From positions 18,274,749-18,338,748 of the forward strand of contig NC_061800.1 of assembly GCF_021462225.1 (NCBI RefSeq): a stretch of DNA of 64,000 nucleotides. Direction: 5' to 3'. Source of the stretch: Girardinichthys multiradiatus (lineage: Eukaryota; Chordata; Actinopteri; Cyprinodontiformes; Goodeidae). The position numbers were made by a program, and so were the translations under genes. The notes beneath the pieces were generated by a model. That model made no database searches. It was not told the DNA's origin and was given only the letters and a program-made list of their open reading frames with translations. Positions 11,026 to 20,815 of the stretch are shown here, piece after piece (position 1 is the stretch's first letter; every line of letters starts with the position of its first letter).

Positions 11026-11426
11026 GAGGATGGATGAAATTTAGAATATGACTTTCCTGGTTTGTTGCTTCTAAAGTGAGTTTTAATGTGTTCAGTGTCT
11101 TCAATGAATAGCCTCCTCATAAAGAAATGGAAACCACCTGAATTGTGTGACAGCACAAAAGCAATTACCCACTGCCACTCCTCTGCAAATCCCACCACTG
11201 CTGTCAAACCTGTCATTAACCCCAGTGTGTGTGCGTGGATGTGAGTGCATAACTAGCCACCAGAGTCCTCAGTGTTAGTGGTTGGTTGCTGTTTTCTCAG
11301 CTTCCAGCTTTTTGGTTTTGTTGCAAAGGGACCTTGTGTTGTCCCCCTTGGCGGCTGGACCCCTCCCACTTCACCTCCTGCACCCCCCCACACACCTCAC
11401 CTCACCTCCGCCCCCTCTACTCCCAG

Positions 11427-11533
11427 GCGTTGGGTAGAGAGAGAACAGCCAGTGCTCTCCAAAAGCAAGGACAGAAGCTGCCAGCAGGTAGCCATGGCAA
11501 CAGTCTTTCTTTTGCTCGCAACTTCCCTGCTCG
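11427..11533 (+). CDS. Candidate host exon with signal-peptide start
   Basis: Seen: a pyrimidine-rich tract ending in CTACTCCCAG (a good splice acceptor, AG at 11425-11426), then 67 bases of possible 5' untranslated sequence, then GTAGCCATGG, a strong translation-start context, with ATG at 11494. The frame reads MATVFLLLATSLL and is cut by G|GTAAAAG, a plausible splice donor with GT at 11534-11535. This gives 13 codons plus one base (phase 1), a hydrophobic stretch like a signal peptide. A short first coding exon holding only a signal peptide and ending in phase 1 is common in secreted and immunoglobulin-family proteins. The protein family is not recognised and no following exon was found, so this remains a candidate; chance is a real alternative. 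Confidence 0.3.
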
Positions 11534-12189
11534 GTAAAAGCGAGTGTGGAGAATTGCAGGGCCCCTCTCCTCCTTTTTTTTGTCTGCACTCCCTCACAGC
11601 CCAAATTAGACGGGTCACAGTGTTTTTTTGGCACCCGTTTAAGTAATCATAGCGATGGATGTGCATAAAGAGAAATTGAAGAAAAAAGAGAGGTGAGGCG
11701 GGGGCAATCCAAAGAAATAGAATGGGGGTGTTAATCGAAAAGAGGCAGATTGTTACACAACAAATTATTTTCTTAGTAAGCATAAGGCTCTGGTGAGTTT
11801 CAGTCAAGGATGCTTGAGATATGTGCCAGCCATGGTGTGGAACTTATCAATCTACCGTGAAAGCAAGGCAGAAGTATGAGTAATTTCAACAGCTGAGTCT
11901 TCATGAGAGGATGGAAATATCTGGCAAACACATCGGCTCTTTGTTCCAAGCAGAATGGGATTAAAGTTCATTTCTAGATCTATCTTTACAGAAGTATATG
12001 AGTACTTTGTGGCTACTTAGGGCCCTCACCTGGCTTGCAAGCACCAAGAGAACAATAATTTTAACAGGACAGCTTTAAAAACACACCAGTTGCACACACA
12101 GGAAAAACTTACAAAGTTTCATTATGTTAACAGAATCCTAATTTAAAGCTGATTTGATCATTTTGTTTCTTGTGAGAAAATCTCCTGAA
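11534..12189. other. Unassigned stretch
   Basis: No repeat, RNA gene or convincing coding region was seen. If 11427-11533 is an exon, this is the start of its intron. Confidence 0.3.
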
Positions 12190-12720
12190 GGATTGACGAA
12201 TTGACAGTGCCTGCCACTAGGTGTAAGGCCCAAGACCATACTAAATATTTGTTGTACCTTTGTAATAAGTCATCCACGAAAAAGAAAAACCTTTCTAGTA
12301 GTATCTTTGAGCTTTATTTTGAAAGGCCAGTCACTGTTTTTTATTCCTGGCTTAGGTTCATTATTAATGTGGAACCTCAATTTCAGGTACGGTATCCAAT
12401 GAAGACCTGAAACCTTTATGTTGAAAAAAATTGATGACTTTTATTATGAAGTGCTAACAATTCCTTGATATTACTGGCTTAACTAAATAATTAATACAGA
12501 ACCTACATTTTCAATATTCTTAAATATCAAGGTTTTTTATTTTGAAAAGTATCTGTAAGCCTTATTTTGTTTTTCGTGCCGGGTTTAGATCTATTAATTA
12601 TGTGAAACCTACTTTTGCAGTAATCTGACCAATGACATATTTAAGCTTTTATGTTTCAGAGTATGTGGAAACTTTATTTAAAATTCTAATTGCTAACCCT
12701 GTTTATTCTAGTTATAAAAA
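12190..12720. repeat. Degenerate tandem repeat, unit about 105-125 bp
   Basis: Three similar blocks follow each other: TGGCTTAGGTTCATTATTAA (about 12348), TGGCTTAACTAAATAATTAA (about 12475) and CGGGTTTAGATCTATTAATT (about 12579). Each is followed by GTGGAACCTCAATTTCAG, ACAGAACCTACATTTTCA or GTGAAACCTACTTTTGCAG, and preceded by TTTATTTTGAAA-like sequence. A possible fourth, weaker block follows near 12690. No coding content. Confidence 0.5.
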
Positions 12721-13709
12721 TGTTAGAACAATGTGAAAAGACTGATCTGATTTTCATGTAAAACACATTCTGTCAGATTGTGGTTGAGAAGTAGTTAATT
12801 TATAAAGCAAGTTGTGTTGAATGGAGAAAACAAAAATGATCAAACCTGACCAAATTTAAGGGGCCCAAAAGAAACTATATTTAGGGCCCAGTTTAACCTT
12901 GGACCACTTTCACATCTTTAGAATTCAATGTTTAGTAGTTGAAACAGCAGCATAAGGTATATGAGGAGAGTCTAGCTATATCTCTTTAGTTCTTATTTTC
13001 TCATGTATTGCCCCTGATAGACACTCGGCTGCAGGTTTGATTGTTTTGTTAAGGCTTCTGCAGAAGGCTAATGAAGATCCTGCGTGTCCTCCTGAACGTT
13101 TGTATGTCCAGGAAGAGGTACTAATATCAAGAGCAAAAACTTGTATGATGAAAAACCCTGAACTGTTTTTCTTTCATCAGCTGCCGCCACGGGCTCGCTT
13201 GAGTTTATTAGTATTCCAGCCTTTTGAAAATAATTCAGCCCTGCTTATTTTCTACTTGATTTATTCTGCGTGAGCCACCCCTCATCAGAGCCAGGGTTCT
13301 GAAATTACGCCAAAATAAACTGGTTTCCTTTCTCTGCTATATGTTGGTCTTAGAGAAAAACTTTAAGAATACAGCCATGGGATTACATCACTGCTAAACA
13401 ATTTCTATTTTTACTCCGGCTGAACGTTTTTCTTACTTCCAGGAATTTCCTAAACAGGATAAATCTGAAAGATCAAGCACAGTGCGGCAAAAAAATTAAA
13501 TTAAAGTATAGTCATACATACAGGGTCAAAATAGGGATTAAATACTCCACAGAGATGTTTGGAGAGCACATTCGAAGGGATTAGGAGTCCTTGTAAGGAA
13601 AACTTCTTCCAGGTCTCGGGTGCATGTTGTCATTGTTGCAGGTGAATCTCTGATACAATGACATACTGCATATCTTGAACCATTGGTATTGTTGAGTCTT
13701 TAGGTTTAG
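12721..13709. other. Unassigned stretch
   Basis: Nothing supported. A 78-codon open frame at 13037-13273 shows no motif and no splice context that I trust. Confidence 0.3.
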
Positions 13710-14066
13710 TCAGTCAGTCACTTTCTACCACTTATTCCATAGTGGGTTGCAGGGGAGCTGGTGCCTATCTTCAGCAGTCTACGGGGGGGAGGCAGGGTAC
13801 ACCCCGGACAAGTCGCCAGTCCATCGCAGGGCAACACACAAACAACCATGCACACACTCATTCATACACCTAAGGGCAATTTAGAGTGACCAATTAACCT
13901 AACAGGCATGTCTTTGGACTGTAGGAGGAAGCTGGAGTACCCGGTGAGAACCCACGCATGCACGGGGAGAACATGCAAACTCCATGCAGAAAGACCCCCG
14001 GCCAGGAATCGACCCCAGGACCTTCTTGCTGCAAGGCAACAGTGCTACCAACTGCACCACCCGTCT
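13710..14066 (-). repeat. Dispersed repeat with tRNA-like end (copy 1)
   Basis: The order is ATAGTGGGTTGCAGGGGAGC, TCCATCGCAGGGCAACACAC, GCACGGGGAGAACATGCAAA, then CCAGGAATCGACCCCAGGAC and GCAACAGTGCTACCAACTGC. On the minus strand the last part reads like a tRNA-derived head: TTGGTAGCACTGTTGCC resembles an A box and GGTCGATTCC a B box of a polymerase III promoter. The same sequence recurs at 33478-33815 (same orientation) and as a fragment at 42290-42375. Whether the whole unit is a SINE or a tRNA-like tail on another retroelement cannot be decided here. Confidence 0.6.
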
Positions 14067-14194
14067 TTAGGTTTATATTTCTTCAAACTCAGCATTCAAT
14101 GTTTTCTTGTTTCTTTTTAAAACAGATCTCTTCCCACATTTTGGCATACCCCATAAAGATGTGGGTGGAGGGTTACTGCTTAAAATTTTGGAAG

Positions 14195-14480
14195 ACCAAT
14201 TGGTCCCCAAGCTTTACCTACCTGGCTGATGTCTTGAGATGTTGCTCCAATATTTTTGACAGAATGTTATTTTCTTTTGATGTCATGTATTGGTGAAGCT
14301 TACCTATTCGTCCTGCAGCAAAACAGCCCCACAAATTAATGCTGCCACACCCTGTCCTTCACAGCTGGCATGGTGGTCTCAGGCTTACAACTTCAAACTA
14401 GGTCATGATGGCTGAACACATCAATTTTACTTTCATCAGATCACAAAGATTGTATCCAGAAATTAAAGCATTATCTTACC
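14195..14480 (-). mobile_element. Tc1-like transposase remnant
   Basis: On the minus strand the piece carries the complement of TGCAGCAAAACAGCCCCACA, CATGGTGGTCTCAGGCTTAC and TTTACTTTCATCAGATCACA. These match, in order, the stretch of a Sleeping-Beauty-type transposase gene from the first catalytic Asp (SDE) to the GGGSIMLWGCFAA block. Ends are not visible. Confidence 0.6.
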
Positions 14481-16294
14481 ACAACTATTTTCAGCATTGA
14501 CAATTTTTTGATTGTAGTTAAACAATAAGTGTACTGGTTTATATTAAAAAATAAAAATATGACATGGAAACAGAAATCAGCAACACTGCTATTGGGGGCC
14601 GGCATTGTGGGAAGATGGCAGTCTCGTAAACGTGGTAGCATAACAGCTTTCTGCCATAAGGAAGCAATGAGGAGAATTACATCCAGATAAACCACAAGGA
14701 TATTTTTGGAGACAGAGCAGCAGAGTTTAGGAGAATGATGATACTGTTGTCTGGACACATGAGGCGCTGCAGCAGGCATGTAGGACCCATAACAGGAAGA
14801 TTGAGCTGAATGAACAGCTGATGCCCGGAAGACCCAGACTGATAAGTTTTGTCATTTGCAGTAGTTTTGGTTATTATGTGAAATAAAATGAGCGTATTTG
14901 TAGGTGTTTAGCAAGGAAGTATGTTTGGTGTGTATATGTTTTGACACCTCATTTTATATTTACATTTGTCATTTTTTTATTGATGCATGCTAGTGTAAAC
15001 AAACAGCATGGGGTCTCAGGAAGCATGCTCCTAAATGTTGTCCTTTATGAATACAAACCTAATAGGAATGGATTGAGAATGGTTATTGTCCTTTGGGTTT
15101 GAAACAATAAGACAGAATAACTGTTACCTAATGTTGGTTCATGTTCGGATAAAAGGACGGATTTTTTTTAGATCTGTAAGTGTGCATGTTTGTCTGTTTA
15201 ACATGGATTTGTGGAGCTTCTCTGAGCTAAAAAACAGAATTGATACTGGAAGCTGGTGGGGCGGCTTGACAGATACTGCTTGCTTTGTGTATGTTCACAC
15301 TATTCTTTCGTGATCCCAGGAAACTCACAATGTTTTGGTATATTTCCAACAAAACAAACAAGCAAGTGCACTAAAAAGAAACATATTTTTTGTGGATCCT
15401 AATGAAAAAATATCGCGACCCCTCCAGAGATCTTACTGCTCTCGAAAAGTAAGTTTTGTCTTCCGCAACGTCTTTTTCCATTTATGGTAGGGATGAACAT
15501 TGTCACCATGAACGGCATGATGGCTGGAACATCACAACATCACAACCATTGCTAAGACGTGCACATATTTGGTTGAATTGCTTTTCTTTTTTTATTATGT
15601 CACATAAGGAAGGAGTTTGTTTGAGGTGTTGCCTTAAAATACATCAACAGGTGTGCCTCCATTTAACTGAAATGTTGTGAATTGGCCTTTCAGAAGTGTA
15701 CAATGCCATGACATCATCATCTGGGCTTTCCTAAATTATTGCAAGCCATCCTAAATGTATTATATGTTTTTTATTATAATTTGAGTTGAATGTAAACTTC
15801 TGAGTTTGAAGAAAGTAATAAAAAATAGAAAATTTGCTCTCATTTTCTGGCATTTAAGAAATAAAAATAATTTTCATAATCTTAAGTGACCTAACAGGAA
15901 AGGTTTGAAAGTTTAGTCTGATTAACTGAGACAATGAAAAATAAAAGGTTGTATTTACGTACAGTGTATGTTAATGTATCGTTTGAAATGTACATAGAAA
16001 TAAATTATATGATTACCACAAAAAATGGAGGTTTGTATGCCTGCAGCAAATCGCACTTTACTTCTGGTAATGGTGGACAAGAGTTCAGTAACATGATGTT
16101 CAGGTTCCGCTATGAATCTCTTTTATGAAAACAGTTATGTCTGGTGTATGTGTGCGTGTGTGTATGTGGGGCTGTGAATATGGATGTGTGCACATTCACA
16201 AGCTTGCTTGACTTCCCCACATTGATACCAGATGGCCCTTCCCATCATGGCCAATAGAGGAATTCAGTTGGCAGGACCTCTTCTATTTCATGGT

Positions 16295-16296
<2 letters not shown>
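14481..16296. other. Unassigned stretch
   Basis: No recognised element. Short open frames at 15086-15313 and 15456-15680 have no motif and are probably chance. Confidence 0.3.

Positions 16297-16328
<32 letters not shown>
16297..16328. repeat. (GT)n microsatellite
   Basis: A pure GT run of about 32 bp. Confidence 0.95.
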
Positions 16329-16329
<1 letters not shown>

Positions 16330-17007
16330 TCCCTGAGCCCTCCTTTCCACCACACACTGACCTATTTGTATTCTGGGCAGAGCAGATGAGGCTCCAGGCC
16401 CACTGCCCTGCTCCCCTCTAGCCGGTCCCCTCGGGAGGGCATCTGTGGATCTGCACTGGGCAGATAGGGGCCGACCCATCATGGCAGTACTTTAAAGACC
16501 ACCTCACTGGTCCGAGGAGAGTCAGTGTGTTTGGAAATGGGTGTGGAAGGCCTCTGTGCCTCTGAGATGTCTCTCTTTGTATTTATTTGTGCCAAGCAGT
16601 GTTCCTTTTGTTTTTGATGGCAAAAGAAATCACCTGACTCCTGTATGAAACTGAAAATTTATTATCCAGGCCCAATAATGGCTTCCAATGACAAGGATGG
16701 GTTAATAGGTTTTAAAAAGTAAAATAATAGTTGAAAGACTGTCAGACATGTTGTGTCTCTCATATAGCTCTGATTGGTTGCTCAGAAGGGACTCATCTCC
16801 ATCCTCTCTTAGATGATACATGGTCAGCCTGAATGTGTTGCGCGAGTGTGTCTGTCTGTGTGTTTCAATTCAAATTGAAATGGGCTCATTTGAAACCACC
16901 CAAGCGTCTCTGATAGACCCCCTTATTTTTAACCCGCATCCATTCACCCTGCAAACATTATTTGTTGATTTGTGGCCACACACATACGTTATGAAATCCA
17001 AACACAA

Positions 17008-17009
<2 letters not shown>
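16329..17009. other. Unassigned stretch
   Basis: Slightly richer in GC than the surroundings around 16340-16560; no coding or repeat feature could be supported. Confidence 0.3.
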
Positions 17010-17047
<38 letters not shown>

Positions 17048-17050
17048 GTG
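17010..17050. repeat. (GT)n microsatellite
   Basis: A GT run of about 40 bp with one interruption (GTGCGTG) near its right end. Confidence 0.95.
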
Positions 17051-17934
17051 CAAGTGGAGCTACTTGCACAGATGAGGTTGGCGAGCCATAAAGGAATGCA
17101 GGGCGGTATAATCACAGCATCATCAGCTCTGTCCTCTGAGAGAGACGGCCAATAATGCCCCTCTAATTGAATAACTTATCCACAGCTATTTCCCAGGGGG
17201 GGCGAGCAGCAAGGCACTGTCGCGGAGAGGGAGAAGGGGGGCAGATGGAGCTGAGCAAAGCAGTCAGCATCCTCCAAGTGCTACAATTAAAGGTAGAGTT
17301 GAGCAAACACATATAATCACTCAGAACAGTGCAACCATTCTCCAGCCAGTACCCTTTTAGCCATTTTGGATGAATATTTTTAACAAACGCAGGATCTTAA
17401 ACGGCTATGCATGAACAGAAACTCATCTGTCTAATAAAGCGCATCACTCTGTCTTTGTTGCAAGGATTTTGTCTTATGTAATCCTAAGAGGTTTGCAATA
17501 TTCCCAAGCCTGAAGGTGAAGATTAATCCCCTTTCAGACCTCCCAAAATCTGGCTCCCTATTCAATCCCTATTGCACCCCTACGGGGGGTAACTATACAT
17601 TCTGTTTCCTATTTTCCCATCATTTACCTCCCTGGGAGAAGACAGACACATGCTGAGCACAATAGAAGTACATTCTATGGAATCTGCACCAATTAGGTTT
17701 ATTTTGTAATCCAGTGCTGCATCAAATAAAGACTGATCCATTTCTAGGTTGAATTAACATGATGGGGTTTCACCCAGCTATTGAGATAGGTTTTCAAAAC
17801 CAAAAACGGGTTAAAATGATTAATGTCTAACACTGAAGCTACCAAAGACTCATGACCTCACAAAAAAAAAAATAACTCATGACCTTAATTAATAATATTT
17901 GGGTTAACATTTTTACTTTTAGTTTAATTATAAC
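17051..17934. other. Unassigned stretch
   Basis: No transposon, RNA or gene recognised. The part at 17150-17300 has a mixed composition that could be conserved non-coding DNA, but this cannot be judged from one sequence. Confidence 0.3.
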
Positions 17935-18053
17935 TAAATATATATATATATATTTAGTTATAATATATAATATATATATATAATATATATATATAATATA
18001 TAATATATATATATATATATAATATATATAATATATATATATATATATAATAT
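17935..18053. repeat. AT-rich microsatellite truncating an LTR-type repeat
   Basis: An imperfect TA/ATATAT array of about 120 bp containing repeated TAATATATAT units. It directly abuts the repeat copy that begins at 18056; the other copy, at 20756, continues for a further stretch with unique sequence, so the array sits where the element's last bases would be expected. Confidence 0.85.
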
Positions 18054-18055
18054 GT

Positions 18056-18783
18056 ACTCCAGGTACTATGGCAAAACGTAGCAAAACGAAGCATAAACAA
18101 AACATAGTCATGGTAAACATAGCATAAACGAAGCATAGACATAGAAAAGGAACCAGCGAGGAACTAAGCAAACGGAACAACTAATATACACAGAGCACAG
18201 AGAGGGGAACAAAAGGCAGGTAATAAAAGAAACAAGGAACAGGTGAAACAAATACAAAGGCACAGGATGGGTGAAAGGACTAAACAAACAGAAAACACAA
18301 ACTAAGCAAGAGAATAAATCAGAGGAGGAAATAAAGAACTAGAATAACTATGAACTAAAGTAAACAGAGAAACTAGAGGGGAACATAGAAACAATAACTT
18401 AAGAAATAAATAAAGAGCCATAAGGAGAATCTAAATTACAAAATAAACCATCAAGTCCAAAATGTCACTCCATGACATAATCCCCTCCTCAAGGTCGGAT
18501 TCCAGACGACCACTTAGAGACTAAAACAAAAGTTCAAAACAACCCGACCAGGGCGGGCGGAGGGGGCCCCGGAAGGAGGGCAAGAGTCCAAAACACAAAC
18601 CACCAAACCAGGGTGGGCGGAGGGGGGCCTTGGGAGGAAGGCCAGAGTCCAAAACAAAATAACTCCCAATGAACAAAACAACAAAACCAAAGTCCATAAT
18701 CTCCAGCGGCGCAAACAAAAATCCAGGAGGCTGATGATCAGGGGCCTGCGACGACGAAGCCAACGGCGAAGTAGGTGATGATC
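18056..18783 (-). repeat. Direct repeat A1 of an LTR-type element (low-coordinate copy)
   Basis: It is nearly identical by eye to 20756-20815 joined to 22646-23324. On the minus strand a purine tract (GAGGAGGGGA) is followed by TTATGTCATGGAGTGACA at about 18463-18479, the arrangement expected of a polypurine tract and the start of an LTR. The segment to the left (18056-18477) would be the LTR and the segment to the right (18478-18783) the end of the internal region. The same TGTCA start is found in the single repeat at 51135-52046. The LTR's far end is lost in the AT array. Confidence 0.65.
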
Positions 18784-18847
18784 CGGAAGTCGGCAGCGAC
18801 AAAGTAGCCAGCGAAGTGGTCGATGGTCTGGAGACCTGCAGCGACGG

Positions 18848-19090
18848 AGATGCAGGCGTCTAGGAGGCCGGCGGCGATGGCGAGGATGCAGGCGTCTAGG
18901 AGGCCGGCGGCGGCGGCGAGGATGCAGGCGCCTCGGAGGTCGGCGGCGAGGATGCAGGCGTCTAGGAGGCCGGCGGCGGCGGCGAGGATGCAGGCGCCTC
19001 GGAGGTCGGCGGCGAGGATGCAGGCACCTCGGAGGTCTGCGGCGAGGATGCAGGCGCCTCGGAGGTCTGCGGCGAGGATGCAGGCTGCCT
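18848..19090. repeat. GC-rich coding minisatellite, 30- and 36-bp units
   Basis: Units such as GATGCAGGCGCCTCGGAGGT and GATGCAGGCGTCTAGGAGGC alternate with GGCGGCG spacers. Both unit lengths are multiples of three, so the frame is kept: the minus strand reads ACILAADLRG (10 residues) or ACILAAAAGLLD (12), the plus strand ARMQAPRRSA or ARMQASRRPAAA. It lies inside the LTR-type element. Confidence 0.9.
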
Positions 19091-19276
19091 GGAGTCCGGC
19101 AGCAGAGATGCCAGGCAAACCCACGAAGTGAGGAGGGGGCAGTGTATGACGTGGCGAGATCCTCAGAGACTTAAAGCTGGCGTCCGGTTCGGACCCAGGC
19201 TTAGAGTAGTCAGGAGTACGGTCAATCAAAAAGTCAGTCATCACATAGTCAGGCTCTAGTGCGTCAGGCTGCAGTG

Positions 19277-19575
19277 CGTCAGGCAAAGAGTCAGGCAAAG
19301 AGAGTCAGGCAAAGAGAGTCAGGCAAAGAGTCAGGCAAAGAGAGTCAGGCAAAGAGTCAGGCAAAGAGTCAGGCAAAGAGTCAGGCAAAGAGAGTCAGGC
19401 AAAGAGAGTCAGGCAAAGAGTCAGGCAAAGAGTCAGGCAAAGAGAGTCAGGCAAAGAGTCAGGCAAAGAGAGTCAGGCAAAGAGAGTCAGGCAAAGAGAG
19501 TCAGGCAAAGAGTCAGGCAAAGAGAGTCAGGCAAAGAGAGTCAGGTAAAGAGTCAGGCAAAGAGTCAGGCTCTGG
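19277..19575. repeat. GTCAGGCAAAGA minisatellite, 12- and 14-bp units
   Basis: About 300 bp made of GTCAGGCAAAGA and GTCAGGCAAAGAGA units in mixed order. The 12-bp unit would encode SLPD repeats on the minus strand; each 14-bp unit shifts the frame by two. The array is continued by a looser repeat with GTCAGGCTCTGGTGT. Confidence 0.92.
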
Positions 19576-20755
19576 TGTGTCAGGCAAAAGGTCAGGCTCT
19601 GGTGTGTCAGGCAAAGTCAAAGAGTCAGTCCATATCTCCAGTAACACCCCCCAGAGGAAACTGAGCAGGTGCTCAGGACCAGGTCGTGGAGACAGCCCAT
19701 CCATGGGCTCCACCGAAGCATGGTGTGGAAGTGGAGGCAGCCCGCCCACGGGCTCCTCCGTGTCGTGACGAGGCTCTGTAGACCCAGCGACGGCCGGCTG
19801 AGGCTCTGTAGATCCGGCGGCGGCCGGCTGAGGCTCTGTAGATCCGGCGACGGCCGGCTGAGGCTCTGTAGACTCTGTAGGCTTGGCTGCATGCTGTGAG
19901 TCCAGAGGTTTGGCTAAATGCTGCGAGTCCAGAGGTTTGGCTAAATGCTGTGAGTCCAGAGGCTTGGCTGCCTTAACGGCCACGAGAAGAGGATCGAAGG
20001 GACCTCCAGCGGAGACTGGAGCTGGAGCGTCAAGCCATCCCACAGCAAGAAACTCATCCTGAAGTAAAGAGTGCACCCAATCCAGATCCTCTGGGTGATC
20101 CATTAGATGGAGCACGAACTTACAGCAACGATTCTTCATAAGTCTCCTATTCAAACCCTCCAGCCCGGCTTCAATCCAACTCGGGGCTGGAGGCTGCACC
20201 AGTGGCTGGAGAACTGCAGAGGGCGCTGAGTGACCGCCCACAAACTCCGGGGAAGACAGCCGCGAGGAGGTCATGACGGATGGACCCTCCATGGAAAAGT
20301 TAGAGGCGCCCACCCGTACCTTCTCGGTGGCGACTGCCCGCCGACTATGACGTCGTCCAGGGCAGGACAAAAACCAAGCCGGAAACTCTGCAGCGGCAGG
20401 CGGCGATGGGGGCAGCTCGGCTGGAGCTGCTGCAGACGTAGAACGCTTGCGGCGAGAACGACGTCGCTTGGAGGAGGATCGTGCTGGTGAACAACGGTTC
20501 GAAATCCACATCAGCCCAGTCGGCCTCACAGAAGCACGCTTCCATCTCCTCCAGCAATAAAGGTGAGGGCGAAAGTTCCACCTCCTCACCGTACATAGTC
20601 CTCAGCGTCTCCACTTGCTGCTTAACCCATAGCTTCAGCTCTGAGACTTTGTCTGCTTGGTCCTTAAGTTGGCTGGTTCCCAATGCCGTGGAAGGATTTT
20701 GGGTCGGACCAAAGTGCAGACAAGAGCTCGGTAGCCGCATCATAGGTTATTCCAC

Positions 20756-20815
20756 ACTCCAGGTACTATGGCAAAACGTAGCAAAACGAAGCATGAACAA
20801 AACATAGTCATGGTA
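20756..20815 (-). repeat. Direct repeat A2, first part (interrupted)
   Basis: Sixty bases matching 18056-18115, ending in ATGGTA, which is duplicated at 22640-22645 on the other side of the foldback insertion. The rest of A2 continues at 22646. Confidence 0.85.

Larger units (their letters stand above)
18784..20743 (-). pseudogene. Gag-like coding region of the LTR-type element, no known domain
   Basis: The minus strand can be read, with frame changes, from about 20743. The first part contains TSQLKDQADKVSELKLWVKQ and QQVETLRTMYGEEVELSPSP, a helical, probably coiled-coil stretch; the frame at 19513-20589 (358 codons) then gives an Arg-rich segment (SSSKRRRSRRKRS), a LMDHPEDLDWVHSLL segment, and short repeats of AKPLDSQHL and STEPQPAVAG. 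Further on it becomes the SLPD and ACILAADLRG repeat arrays. I see no zinc knuckle, protease or polymerase motif. The composition (Pro, Ser, Ala) and place after an LTR suggest a structural protein of a non-autonomous retroelement. Exact start unknown. Confidence 0.45.

Noticed and set aside
16820..17155. Open frames over the GT repeat on both strands
   Set aside because: Cys-Val or His-Thr runs show that they are translations of the dinucleotide repeat.
17839..18180. Open frame rich in Tyr and Ile on the minus strand
   Set aside because: It is the translation of an AT microsatellite and has no protein character.
18823..19131. Plus-strand Arg/Ala-rich protein
   Set aside because: It is the opposite-strand shadow of the GC-rich coding minisatellite; the minus strand fits the element's direction.
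19277..19575. Regular short repeats resembling a CRISPR array
   Set aside because: There are no unique spacers; units of 12 and 14 bp follow directly, the setting is eukaryotic, and it is a minisatellite inside a retroelement.
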